Source: DATMTS01 sp035564555 (GTDB taxonomy: Bacteria > Actinomycetota > Actinomycetes > Actinomycetales > Microbacteriaceae). From it: 14,712 nt of DNA. Below the pieces are notes generated by a model that did no database searches, was not told the origin of the DNA, and saw only the letters and a list, made by a program, of their open reading frames with translations. This document shows, in pieces, positions 6,270 through 13,573 of this stretch. The position numbers and the translations under genes are program-made. Numbering within the stretch: position 1 is the first letter of the stretch; every line of letters begins with the position of its first letter. The stretch is taken from assembly GCA_035564555.1 (NCBI GenBank), contig DATMTS010000069.1:1-14712 (forward strand). Direction: 5' to 3'.

Positions 6270-7904
6270 ATGGATGAGGTCATCGGCTACCGGTTGGTGC
6301 GAACCCTCGGAGTCGGAAGCCGCGGCACCGTGCAGCTCGCCCGTCCCCGGTCGGGCGAGTCGGCCGTGGCGCTGAAGGTCTTCGACGCCGGCGTGTCGGT
6401 CGACGTCATCGACCATGAGGCGGCGGTTCTCTCGGCAGTCGCCTCCGAGCATGTGGTCGCGTTGCTCGACGTCTGCAGCCTGCCGGGCGCGCCGCCGGTC
6501 TTCGTGCTGGAACGCCTCAACACGACCTCCCTGGCATGGTTGCTTCGAAGCCGATCTCGTCTGAGCATCGGCGAAGCGATCACCGTGCTCGTCTCTATGA
6601 CGCGAGGCGTGCGCGCACTGCACGATGCGGGGTTCGCCCACGGCCGTCTGGGTGCCGCGAAGGTGTTGTTCGGTGCGGGGAACCGTCCGGTGATCGCCGG
6701 CCTGGGCCATGCGATTTCGCTGGCCTCCAACGCGGCTCCGGCGGCCGGCGCCACGTCGGGCAGCGCGACCGTCGGGACCGGCGGCGATGCAGCTTCGGCA
6801 GCACGGCTCGCAGACTGGCGCACAGTGCGCGACATCGCGGTGGCCGTCTTCGATCGGGTCGACGTATTGGGGCGGGAAGCGCAGGTCGATGAAGTGCGCT
6901 CGGCGTTCGACGCCATGGCTGGCGGCCGCGGGCTCGCCGGGGATCATGAACGAGTCGAGGACGCCCTCTTCGCGCTCGCCCCGCCCGCGCCGGTCGCCGT
7001 ACGGCCTCGTTCTATGCGCGCCCCGGGCTCGGCCGACGGAACGGCGACAGCGGTGCGGGCCGCCGCTTCCGCGCCAATTCGTGGTCCGGGTCGCAGGAGT
7101 GCCGACTCCGAACAGCAGGAGCCGGCCGGGCGCCACGACAAGCCCGAACCGGCCCCGGCCGGGCGTCGTCGCCACAGCTCGAGACGCAGAGAGCCGGGCT
7201 GGGCGGACGGGCGAGCAGTCGGGCGCGCACTCGGGAGAATCGCGGAACAGACGCTGGAGCGCGGGCCTCTCTCGATTCTCCGCGAGCACGTCGCAAGGCT
7301 GGTGCGCGCGCGTCGTCGCCCCGTGGCGGTGGCGGCCATACTCGCCACCGGTCTGGTCGCGGGCGGCGTGCTGCTGCTGCCACCGTCCCAGCAGGCAGCA
7401 GACGCCGGCACTCGCGCGACTGCTCCACCTTCGCCGCATTCCTCGCCCCGCCCGCTACCCTCCGACGCGCAGGCATCCACTACCGCATCCTCGGGGGCGG
7501 CGACAGGCGGCACGGCGACGGGCGGCGGGCACGACCCGACCGAAAGTCTGGGCGCCTCCGATGACCCGATCACCTCCGACGATCCGGTCGCGGCGGCAAG
7601 CGCGTTGTTCGATGCCCGGTCGCGGTGTCTGCGTGGTCGCTCCGCCGCATGTCTGGCATCCGTGGACGAACGCACATCCCCGGTGTACGCCGACGACGTC
7701 GACCGAACGGCGCGCACGTCGACGCGCGACGCAGGGGACGAAGCGGACTACGCACAATTCGGCGTCTCTCTGATCGAGCGCATCGGCGGGTCCGCTCTCG
7801 TCGCGCTCAGTCCGCCGAGTGGCGCCACAGACGCCGAACCGGCCACCGCCCTGGTGATCAAGGGCGAGGCCGGTTGGCGCATTCGTCAGATCTACCTGAA
7901 CTGA
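6270..7904 (+). CDS. Membrane-anchored pseudokinase (Ser/Thr kinase-like fold) with extracytoplasmic C-terminal domain
   Basis: Seen: 544 residues from the ATG at 6270. In-frame ATGs at 6237, 6258 and 6261 are alternatives; 6270 gives MDEVIGYRLVRTLGVGSRGTV, a usual kinase beginning. Residues 7-240 resemble a PknB-type kinase: glycine loop GVGSRGTV (14-21), VALK with Lys36, and Glu50. The HRD catalytic Asp is replaced (H124-G-R126), the Asn after it is Lys131, and the DFG Asp is Gly144 (AGLG). It should therefore be catalytically dead, though Lys36 and Glu50 could still bind nucleotide. A basic, proline-rich linker (~245-350) precedes one transmembrane helix (~352-370), then a Ser/Thr/Gly/Pro-rich stalk (~372-435). 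A C-terminal domain (~438-544) with Cys453 and Cys461 ends in GWRIRQIYLN, reminiscent of NTF2-like folds. It sits between lipB and sucB, converging on sucB with a 13-bp gap. The role is unknown; signalling or scaffold function is inferred. Confidence 0.8.
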   Translation: MDEVIGYRLVRTLGVGSRGTVQLARPRSGESAVALKVFDAGVSVDVIDHEAAVLSAVASEHVVALLDVCSLPGAPPVFVLERLNTTSLAWLLRSRSRLSIGEAITVLVSMTRGVRALHDAGFAHGRLGAAKVLFGAGNRPVIAGLGHAISLASNAAPAAGATSGSATVGTGGDAASAARLADWRTVRDIAVAVFDRVDVLGREAQVDEVRSAFDAMAGGRGLAGDHERVEDALFALAPPAPVAVRPRSMRAPGSADGTATAVRAAASAPIRGPGRRSADSEQQEPAGRHDKPEPAPAGRRRHSSRRREPGWADGRAVGRALGRIAEQTLERGPLSILREHVARLVRARRRPVAVAAILATGLVAGGVLLLPPSQQAADAGTRATAPPSPHSSPRPLPSDAQASTTASSGAATGGTATGGGHDPTESLGASDDPITSDDPVAAASALFDARSRCLRGRSAACLASVDERTSPVYADDVDRTARTSTRDAGDEADYAQFGVSLIERIGGSALVALSPPSGATDAEPATALVIKGEAGWRIRQIYLN

Positions 7905-7917
7905 CCGATGCAGATAC

Positions 7918-9459
7918 TCAGATGCCGAGGTTCGCCTCGAAGGCGCCCTCCTCGAGACGGTTCTTCACGGCCACCAGGAACCGCGCCGCATCGGCGCCGT
8001 CCACGATCCGGTGATCGTATGACAGAGCAAGGTACACCGTCGAGCGGATCGCGATCGCATCTGCGCCGTCTGCCGAGACCACAACCGGCTTCTTGGTCAC
8101 CGCGCCGGTGCCCAGAATGGCGACCTGCGGCAGGAACACGAGCGGAGTGTCGAACAGGGCTCCGCGTGAACCCGTGTTGGTCACGGTGAAGGTGCCGCCG
8201 GCGAGTTCGTCCGGCTTCAGCTTGTTGTCGCGCGTGCGGGCCGCCAGGTCGGAGATCTGGCCCGCGAGTCCGGCGATGTCGAGTTCGCCTGCGTCACGCA
8301 CGACCGGCGTCAGCAGTCCGCGCTCGGTGTCCACCGCGATCGAGATGTTCTCGTGATCTGGGTAGACGATCGAGTCGCCGTCGACGGTCGCATTGACCAC
8401 GGGGTAGGCGCGCAGCGCCTCGGCAGCGGCGAGCGTGAAGAACGGTAGAAACGAGAGCTTCGTCCCGGTCTTGGCGAAGAAGTCATCCTTGACCGCCGTT
8501 CGCAGCCTGGCGACCTTGGTGACGTCCACCTCGACGACCGTGGTCAACTGCGCCGAGTTCTGCATCGACACGACGGCACGCTCGGCGACGACCTTGCGCA
8601 GTCGCGACATCGGCTGGGTCGTGCCGCGCAGGGGAGAGGTCTCCAGGATCGTGGGCTGCGGTGTGGAGACGACGGCCGGCTCCTGGGACGCGCTGCGCGC
8701 CCCGAGGATGTCCTGCTTGCGGATCCGTCCGCCGACACCCGTGCCCGTGACCTGGGACAGATCGACACCCTGTTGGTTCGCGAGCTTGCGAACGATCGGA
8801 GTGACGTAGCCGCCCCCCGCATGCGACCGGGCGGAGGTGCCGCGTTCCGCCGTCTCGCCCTGAGCGGTGGAAGCCTGCTGCGCTGCGGCCTGCTGCGCTG
8901 GAGCGGGGGAAGCGACAGTCGCCTCAGCGGCTTCAACCTGAGCGGGGGCGGCGGCAGCCTGGGGCTGCGCCGTCTGCTGCTCGGCAGGCTGCGCCGCCTG
9001 CTGCTCTGAGACCTGCTGCTCGGACGCCGGCTGCTGCGCGGCCTGCTGCTGCGCGGGCGCCGCCGCGACCGGCTCGGGAGCCGGAGCCTGAGCTTCCGTC
9101 GGAGCTTCGCTCGAAGGCACTTCGGCCGTGCCCGGCTGTTGCGCCTCCTGCGGGGACTGCTGCGCCTGCTGGGGCTCCTGCTGCGACGGCGCCTCGGCGG
9201 CCGGCGCTGCGCCTGCCCCCGAACCGTCGCCGATCTTCACGAGCGCCGTGCCGACCTCGACCGTCTCGTCCTCCTGTACCAGGATCTCCTCGATGACACC
9301 GGCGACCGGAGAGGGGATCTCGGTGTCCACCTTGTCCGTCGAGACTTCGAGCAGCGGTTCGTCCACCTCCACGCGGTCGCCGACGTTCTTCAACCATCGA
9401 GTGACCGTGCCTTCCGTGACGCTCTCACCGAGCGCCGGGAGGCTGACGGATTCGCTCAT
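7918..9459 (-). CDS. sucB: 2-oxoacid dehydrogenase E2, dihydrolipoamide acyltransferase (2-oxoglutarate or shared pyruvate/2-oxoglutarate type)
   Basis: Transfers the acyl group from lipoamide to CoA and forms the core of the complex. Seen: 513 residues. A single lipoyl domain (1-78) carries lipoyl Lys43 in STDKVDTE. A very long Ala/Gln/Pro/Glu-rich linker follows (about 82-215), then the peripheral subunit-binding domain (219-252, TPIVRKLANQQGVDLSQVTGTGVGGRI). The catalytic domain (~275-513) has His483 and Asp487 in SYDHRIVDG. The ATG at 9459 has AAGGAGA about 7 nt upstream. It follows lpdA on the same strand with a 72-bp gap, probably one operon (E3-E2). Family knowledge: several actinobacteria use one E2 (DlaT/AceF) for pyruvate, with 2-oxoglutarate handled by a fused E1 (Kgd/OdhA). 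The symbol sucB therefore reflects similarity, and the true substrate could be pyruvate. No E1 gene is in the window. Confidence 0.92.
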   Translation of the reverse strand: MSESVSLPALGESVTEGTVTRWLKNVGDRVEVDEPLLEVSTDKVDTEIPSPVAGVIEEILVQEDETVEVGTALVKIGDGSGAGAAPAAEAPSQQEPQQAQQSPQEAQQPGTAEVPSSEAPTEAQAPAPEPVAAAPAQQQAAQQPASEQQVSEQQAAQPAEQQTAQPQAAAAPAQVEAAEATVASPAPAQQAAAQQASTAQGETAERGTSARSHAGGGYVTPIVRKLANQQGVDLSQVTGTGVGGRIRKQDILGARSASQEPAVVSTPQPTILETSPLRGTTQPMSRLRKVVAERAVVSMQNSAQLTTVVEVDVTKVARLRTAVKDDFFAKTGTKLSFLPFFTLAAAEALRAYPVVNATVDGDSIVYPDHENISIAVDTERGLLTPVVRDAGELDIAGLAGQISDLAARTRDNKLKPDELAGGTFTVTNTGSRGALFDTPLVFLPQVAILGTGAVTKKPVVVSADGADAIAIRSTVYLALSYDHRIVDGADAARFLVAVKNRLEEGAFEANLGI

Positions 9460-9531
9460 GAGCTTGTCTCCTTCAAACCTGTGATTTCTCGTTCTTCGAG
9501 CTTATTGCAGCGGGTGCGACGCACGGCGCGG

Positions 9532-10905
9532 TCAGAGGACGTGCAGCGGCTTGCCCGCGAGGTAGAGGAAGGCCTCGCCGAGCGACTCGTTCTGCGTCGG
9601 GTGGGCATGGATGAACGGCGCGATGTCCTCCGGGTACGCCTCCCAGTTCACGGCGAGCTGTGCCTCACCGATGAGCTCTCCCACTCGGGCGCCGATCATG
9701 TGCACGCCCACCACGGGGCCGTCGTTGACCCGCACCACCTTGACCGTTCCGCTGGTGCCGATGATCTCGCTCTTGCCGTTGCCAGCGAGCGAGTAGTCGT
9801 AGCTGGTCACCTGGTCGGCGCCGTACTGCTCGGTCGCCTTCGCCTCCGTCAGCCCGATGGAGGCGACCTCGGGGTCGCAGTACGTGACCTTGGGGATGTT
9901 CACATCCGGAACGATGATCGGGTTGAGGCCGGCGATCTCCTCCGCGACGAAGATGCCCTGCTGGAAGCCGCGGTGCGCGAGCTGCAGGCCCGGAACGATG
10001 TCGCCGACGGCGTAGACGCCCGGGATGTTGGTGGCCAGACGTTCGTTCGTGATGACGAATCCGCGATCCATCGTGATGCCGACCTCGTCATAGCCGAGTC
10101 CCTGCGTCACCGGACCGCGACCGACGGCGACCAACAGCACGTCGCCTTCGAAAGTCTTGCCGTCTTCCAGGGTGACCACCACGCCGTTGTCATCCTGCGT
10201 GACGCTCTGGAAGCGCACGCCGAGGTTGAAGTCGATCCCGCGCTTACGGAACGCGCGCTCGAGCGACTTGCTGATCGATTCGTCTTCGTTCGGCACCAGA
10301 TGCGGCAGCGCCTCGATGATGGACACCTCGGCGCCGAACGACTTCCAGACGCTGGCGAACTCGACACCGATCACGCCGCCGCCGAGCACGAGCGCCTTCT
10401 TCGGCACGAAGTCGAGTTCCAGAGCCTGCTCGCTGGTGATGACCCGGCCGCCGATCTCCAGCCCGGGCAGCGTGCGCGAGTACGAACCGGAAGCGAGGAT
10501 CACGTGCTTGCCCACGATGGTGTCGTCGCCGACCTGCACGGTCGTGGGGGAGGTGAGCTTGCCTTCGCCCTCGATCGTGGTGATCTTGCGTCCCTTGACC
10601 AGGCCCAGCAGACCCTTGTACTTCTTCGCGACGATGCCCTCGCGATAGCTCGTCACGGCGGGGACGTCGACGCCCTCGAACGTTGTCCTGATGCCGTACT
10701 TGGATGACTCGCGCGAGTAGTCCGCCACCTCGGCTGCGTGCAGCAGCGCCTTGGTCGGGATGCATCCGCGATGCAGACACGTGCCGCCGACCTTGTCCTT
10801 CTCGATCAGTCCGACGGAGAAGCCCAGTTCACTGGCGCGCAGCGCAGCTGCGTATCCACCGCTTCCACCACCGAGAACGACAATGTCAAAGTTCTGCTCA
10901 GGCAC
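9532..10905 (-). CDS. lpdA: Dihydrolipoyl dehydrogenase (E3)
   Basis: Reoxidises dihydrolipoamide on E2 using FAD and NAD+. Seen: 457 residues. The FAD-binding Rossmann motif LGGGSGGYAA is at 11-20, the redox-active disulfide C43/C48 in GGTCLHRGCIPTK, and the NAD-binding motif VLGGGVIGVEFAS at 173-185. The second FAD motif VYAVGDI is at 297-303. The C-terminal dimer-interface catalytic motif is H435-PTQN-E440. All key residues are present. The GTG at 10905 has AAGGAG about 7 nt upstream, a strong Shine-Dalgarno. It is followed by sucB on the same strand. Together with LipA and LipB nearby, this gives lipoyl synthesis, carrier and recycling in one region. The upstream 176-bp gap to the PAC2 gene must hold its promoter; TAAGGT (11003-11008, minus strand) is only a weak candidate -10. 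Confidence 0.97.
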   Translation of the reverse strand: MPEQNFDIVVLGGGSGGYAAALRASELGFSVGLIEKDKVGGTCLHRGCIPTKALLHAAEVADYSRESSKYGIRTTFEGVDVPAVTSYREGIVAKKYKGLLGLVKGRKITTIEGEGKLTSPTTVQVGDDTIVGKHVILASGSYSRTLPGLEIGGRVITSEQALELDFVPKKALVLGGGVIGVEFASVWKSFGAEVSIIEALPHLVPNEDESISKSLERAFRKRGIDFNLGVRFQSVTQDDNGVVVTLEDGKTFEGDVLLVAVGRGPVTQGLGYDEVGITMDRGFVITNERLATNIPGVYAVGDIVPGLQLAHRGFQQGIFVAEEIAGLNPIIVPDVNIPKVTYCDPEVASIGLTEAKATEQYGADQVTSYDYSLAGNGKSEIIGTSGTVKVVRVNDGPVVGVHMIGARVGELIGEAQLAVNWEAYPEDIAPFIHAHPTQNESLGEAFLYLAGKPLHVL

Positions 10906-10982
10906 CCAATTGCTCCTTGGCGTTCGGAATGTTCAGTCGCGCGCCGACCGGCCAGGATGTGCCGCGTCGGCGCTCGCTCGGC

Positions 10983-10997
10983 AGGCGGTTCCCGCCT
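10983..10997 (-). other. Perfect 6-bp stem-loop upstream of lpdA
   Basis: AGGCGG (10983-10988) and CCGCCT (10992-10997) pair around a 3-nt loop, about 80 nt upstream of the lpdA start. If lpdA is transcribed from further upstream, this hairpin lies in its leader. It has no T-run, so it is not a terminator. Any function is unsupported. Confidence 0.3.
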
Positions 10998-11069
10998 CTA
11001 AGACCTTACTACCCGGGGTGTTCGCTCACGGCATGCGCCAGCCCCCGGCCCAGCCGGTGTGCCGTTGAT

Positions 11070-11075
11070 TAGAGT
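11070..11075 (+). promoter_or_regulatory. -10 box TAGAGT for leaderless PAC2 mRNA
   Basis: TAGAGT ends exactly 6 nt before the ATG at 11082. The intervening TGGGAT cannot serve as a normally spaced ribosome-binding site. No clear -35 is seen. Confidence 0.55.
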
Positions 11076-11081
11076 TGGGAT

Positions 11082-12005
11082 ATGCAGGATCCACGGGAAC
11101 TCTACGAGCTGAACCGGTCGCTGACCGGCGTGCCGGAGGGCCTGCATCTGGTCGCCGGGTTGACCGGTTTCGCCGACGCAGGCGGGGCGGTGAGCCAACT
11201 GGGCGCCTATCTGCTGAGCACGCTGGAGCACGAGGAACTCGCCACGTTCGATGCCGACGCTCTGCTCGACTATCGGGCCAGACGACCGGTGATCTACTTC
11301 GACGAGGACCACCTGAGCGACTACCGTCCGGCGACGCTTGCGCTCTATCTCGCCTACGACGAGCTGCACCGCCCGTTCCTGCTGCTCACCGGATTCGAGC
11401 CCGACTTCCAATGGGAGCGGTTCACGGCGGCGGTTCTCGACCTGGCCGAGCGCTATCGGGTGGTGGCGACCACGTGGGTGCACGCCATTCCGATGCCCGT
11501 TCCGCACACGCGCCCCATCGGGGTGACCGTGAGCGGGAACCGTCAGGAGTTGATCGAAGCGATGTCGGTGTGGCGCCCGCACACTCAGGCGCCGGCGACC
11601 GCCATGCATCTCATCGAGTACCGGATGCAGGAGACCGGACGGTCGACGACGGGATTCGTGCTGTTGATCCCGCACTACCTCGCCGACACGGAATATCCGG
11701 CGGCTGCGGTCACGGCGCTCGAGAGCATCAGCGCAGCAACGGGTTTGATCTTCCCGACCGATCGGCTGCGTCAGGAAGACCGCGACTTCATCGCGAACAT
11801 CGACGAGCAAGTCGCGAGCAACCCTGAGCTCGGACGGCTCGTCGGCGCGCTGGAGGAACGACACGACACCTACATGCAGGACTCGCCGGTGCGTTCCCCG
11901 TTGATGCACGGCGACGGCGCCCTGCCCTCTGCGGATGAGATCGCCGCCGAACTGGAGAAGTTCCTGGCCTACCGTCGTCGCGGCGACGACGACACCACAC
12001 CCTAG
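11082..12005 (+). CDS. PAC2-family protein (proteasome assembly chaperone-like fold)
   Basis: Seen: 307 residues with no signal peptide or membrane segment. The N-terminal LTGVPEGLHLVAGLTGFADAGGAVSQLGAYLL (14-45), followed by ATFDADALLDYRARRPVIYFDEDHL and a later LLLTGFEPDFQWERFTAAVL, matches the actinobacterial PAC2 family. The middle contains TTWVHAIPMPVPHTRP, and the C-terminal third is acidic and helical (about 240-300). Family knowledge: PAC2 proteins resemble the eukaryotic proteasome chaperone PAC2 and have a nucleoside-phosphorylase-like alpha/beta fold. They also occur in actinobacteria without a 20S proteasome, so the name need not state the function. No proteasome or pup gene is in this window. 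The ATG at 11082 is supported by a -10 box 6 nt upstream. It is followed by the MFS gene 50 bp downstream, which has its own promoter signal. Confidence 0.87.
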   Translation: MQDPRELYELNRSLTGVPEGLHLVAGLTGFADAGGAVSQLGAYLLSTLEHEELATFDADALLDYRARRPVIYFDEDHLSDYRPATLALYLAYDELHRPFLLLTGFEPDFQWERFTAAVLDLAERYRVVATTWVHAIPMPVPHTRPIGVTVSGNRQELIEAMSVWRPHTQAPATAMHLIEYRMQETGRSTTGFVLLIPHYLADTEYPAAAVTALESISAATGLIFPTDRLRQEDRDFIANIDEQVASNPELGRLVGALEERHDTYMQDSPVRSPLMHGDGALPSADEIAAELEKFLAYRRRGDDDTTP

Positions 12006-12043
12006 GCGAGCGCACCTGCGCCGGCCCGACACCGAGGTCGCGA

Positions 12044-12049
12044 TAGCCT
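12044..12049 (+). promoter_or_regulatory. -10 box TAGCCT for leaderless MFS mRNA
   Basis: TAGCCT ends exactly 6 nt before the GTG at 12056. There is no Shine-Dalgarno in the 6-nt gap and no clear -35 upstream. Confidence 0.55.
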
Positions 12050-12055
12050 GACACG

Positions 12056-13399
12056 GTGAATTCTCGCCGCTCCTGGATCATCTTCGGAGTCGGCGTGTTC
12101 GCGTATCTCGTCGCCGTGATGCAGCGCACGACCATCGGAGTCGCCGGGGTGGAAGCAGCCGACCGCTTCCACAGCACGGCATCCGTGCTCTCGACGCTCG
12201 CAGTGGTTCAACTCATCGTGTACGCCGGCATGCAGGTGCCGATCGGCGTGCTGATCGATCGACTCGGATCGCGCACCCTGATGCTGTTCGGCATGGCACT
12301 CATGGTGGCCGGACAGCTGACGGTCGCTCTCGCGCCTTCGATCGGGATCGCCGTGATCGGCCGGGTGCTGGTGGGCGCCGGGGATGCCGCGATCTTCACC
12401 CCACTGATTCGTCTGATCACCTCGTGGTTCCGCGGCAGGTTCGTGCCGCAGCTCTCGCAATGGGTCGGCAACATCGGCCAACTCGGACAGATCGCCTCGG
12501 CTGTCCCGTTCGCGATCATCCTGCACCTCAGCGGGTGGACGAGCGCGTTCCTCAGTGCCGCCGCAGTCTCGGTGCTCGCTCTGATCGGCATCCTGATCGC
12601 GGTCGCCGACCGCCCCAACGGGGTAGAGGAGGGCGCGCGGCCGGCGAGTTGGCGCGAATCGATGCGGCAACTCGGCATAAGCCTGCGGCGTCCTGGTACC
12701 CAATTGGGGTTCTGGTCGCACTTCACCACGCAGTCCACCGGCACGGTGTTCACCCTGATGTGGGGTTTCCCGTTCATGGTCGTCGGGCTCGGGTACCCGC
12801 CGGCGCTCGCCTCGGGCCTCTTCATCGTCATCGTCGCTTCCGGCATGGTGGCCGGCCCGATGCTCGGACTGCTGACCGCGCGATTCCCGATGCGCAGGAG
12901 CAACATCGTGCTGGCGATCGTGACGGCGCTGGGGCTGGCCTGGACCCTGGTGTTGCTCTGGCCGGGCACTCCGCCGTTCTGGGCGGTCGTCGTGCTGTTG
13001 GTCGTGGTCGGCGCGGGAGGCCCTGGCTCGTTGATCGGGTTCGATTTCGCCCGCACGTTCAACCCGCTTCGCAGTCTCGGATCGGCGAATGGCATCGTGA
13101 ACGTCGGCGGTTTCCTCGCGAGTTTCGTGATGATGTATCTGATCGGCCTGCTGCTGGACCTGCAGGACCACCTGCGGATCGCAGCCGGCGGACACAGCGA
13201 CTTGTACGCGGTCTCGTCGTTCCGCTGGGCTTTCGCCGTGCAATACGTGATCGTCGGGTTCGGCACGGTCATGCTCGTGAGCGCGCGGCGTCGCACGCGT
13301 CGCAAGCTGGCGGAGGATGAGGGAATAGAGGTGGCCCCGCTGTGGGTTGCATTGGGTGATGCGTGGAGCAGGCAGGGGGGTCGGCGTGGCGACCGCTGA
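12056..13399 (+). CDS. Major facilitator superfamily (MFS) transporter
   Basis: Seen: 447 residues with about 12 hydrophobic segments in two halves, separated by a polar loop near 185-205 (DRPNGVEEGARPASWRESMRQ). MFS motif A appears as GVLIDRLGSR at 64-73 after the second membrane segment. IGRVLVGAGDAAIFTPLIRLITSWFRGRFVPQLSQ (101-135) resembles the fourth-helix region of NarK- and UhpC-like transporters. The C-terminal tail (~405-447) is charged and cytoplasmic. The substrate cannot be read from the sequence; the family includes nitrate, sugar-phosphate, carboxylate and drug carriers. The GTG at 12056 is supported by TAGCCT 6 nt upstream. It is co-directional with the PAC2 gene (50-bp gap) and with sigA (174-bp gap). 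No accessory transport gene is nearby. Confidence 0.92.
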   Translation: MNSRRSWIIFGVGVFAYLVAVMQRTTIGVAGVEAADRFHSTASVLSTLAVVQLIVYAGMQVPIGVLIDRLGSRTLMLFGMALMVAGQLTVALAPSIGIAVIGRVLVGAGDAAIFTPLIRLITSWFRGRFVPQLSQWVGNIGQLGQIASAVPFAIILHLSGWTSAFLSAAAVSVLALIGILIAVADRPNGVEEGARPASWRESMRQLGISLRRPGTQLGFWSHFTTQSTGTVFTLMWGFPFMVVGLGYPPALASGLFIVIVASGMVAGPMLGLLTARFPMRRSNIVLAIVTALGLAWTLVLLWPGTPPFWAVVVLLVVVGAGGPGSLIGFDFARTFNPLRSLGSANGIVNVGGFLASFVMMYLIGLLLDLQDHLRIAAGGHSDLYAVSSFRWAFAVQYVIVGFGTVMLVSARRRTRRKLAEDEGIEVAPLWVALGDAWSRQGGRRGDR

Positions 13400-13573
13400 G
13401 CGCCATTCATGCAATAATTGATTCTGGACCCGTTCATGCTCTGGGATGCCGTCGGAAATCGACGCGCACATCACCTCCGGACTTGACATGGGTCCTCATA
13501 GTGTCCGAAACACAACCTGAGCCGGTCTTTCAGCGTCGCCACGTGGGCGCGCCGGTTGTGAAAGGTGTACTCC
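13400..13573 (+). promoter_or_regulatory. sigA upstream region with leader hairpin
   Basis: This 174-bp gap must hold the sigA promoter. TTGACA occurs at 13483-13488, but no -10 lies 16-18 bp downstream; TAGTGT at 13499-13504 fits TANNNT but is only 10 bp away. CGGAC (13478-13482) and GTCCG (13503-13507) flank these elements as a short inverted repeat. Downstream, a GC-rich stem forms from 13533-13540 with 13546-13552 (seven pairs, one bulged T, loop ACGTG). It is enclosed by CTTTCA (13527-13532) pairing with TGAAAG (13559-13564). The outer stem includes most of the AAAGG that precedes the sigA ATG. The promoter assignment is uncertain; the hairpin is clear on paper. Confidence 0.4.

Noticed and set aside
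8857..9190. Tandem repeat array or CRISPR-like structure in the CTGCTG-rich stretch
   Set aside because: The repeats are irregular triplet runs explained by the Gln/Ala-rich linker of E2; there are no spacers or constant repeats.
9139..10707. 522-codon plus-strand frame opposite sucB and lpdA
   Set aside because: Both minus-strand genes have all catalytic motifs and ribosome-binding sites; the opposite frame shows no motif and is a codon-bias artefact.
12002..13489. 495-codon minus-strand frame opposite the MFS gene
   Set aside because: The plus strand encodes a clear 12-helix transporter. The reverse frame is Arg/Asp/Glu/Gln/His-rich with no hydrophobic core.
13483..13504. TTGACA as the -35 of a standard sigA promoter
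   Set aside because: No TANNNT-like -10 lies 16-18 bp downstream; the nearest, TAGTGT, is 10 bp away. A full promoter cannot be claimed.
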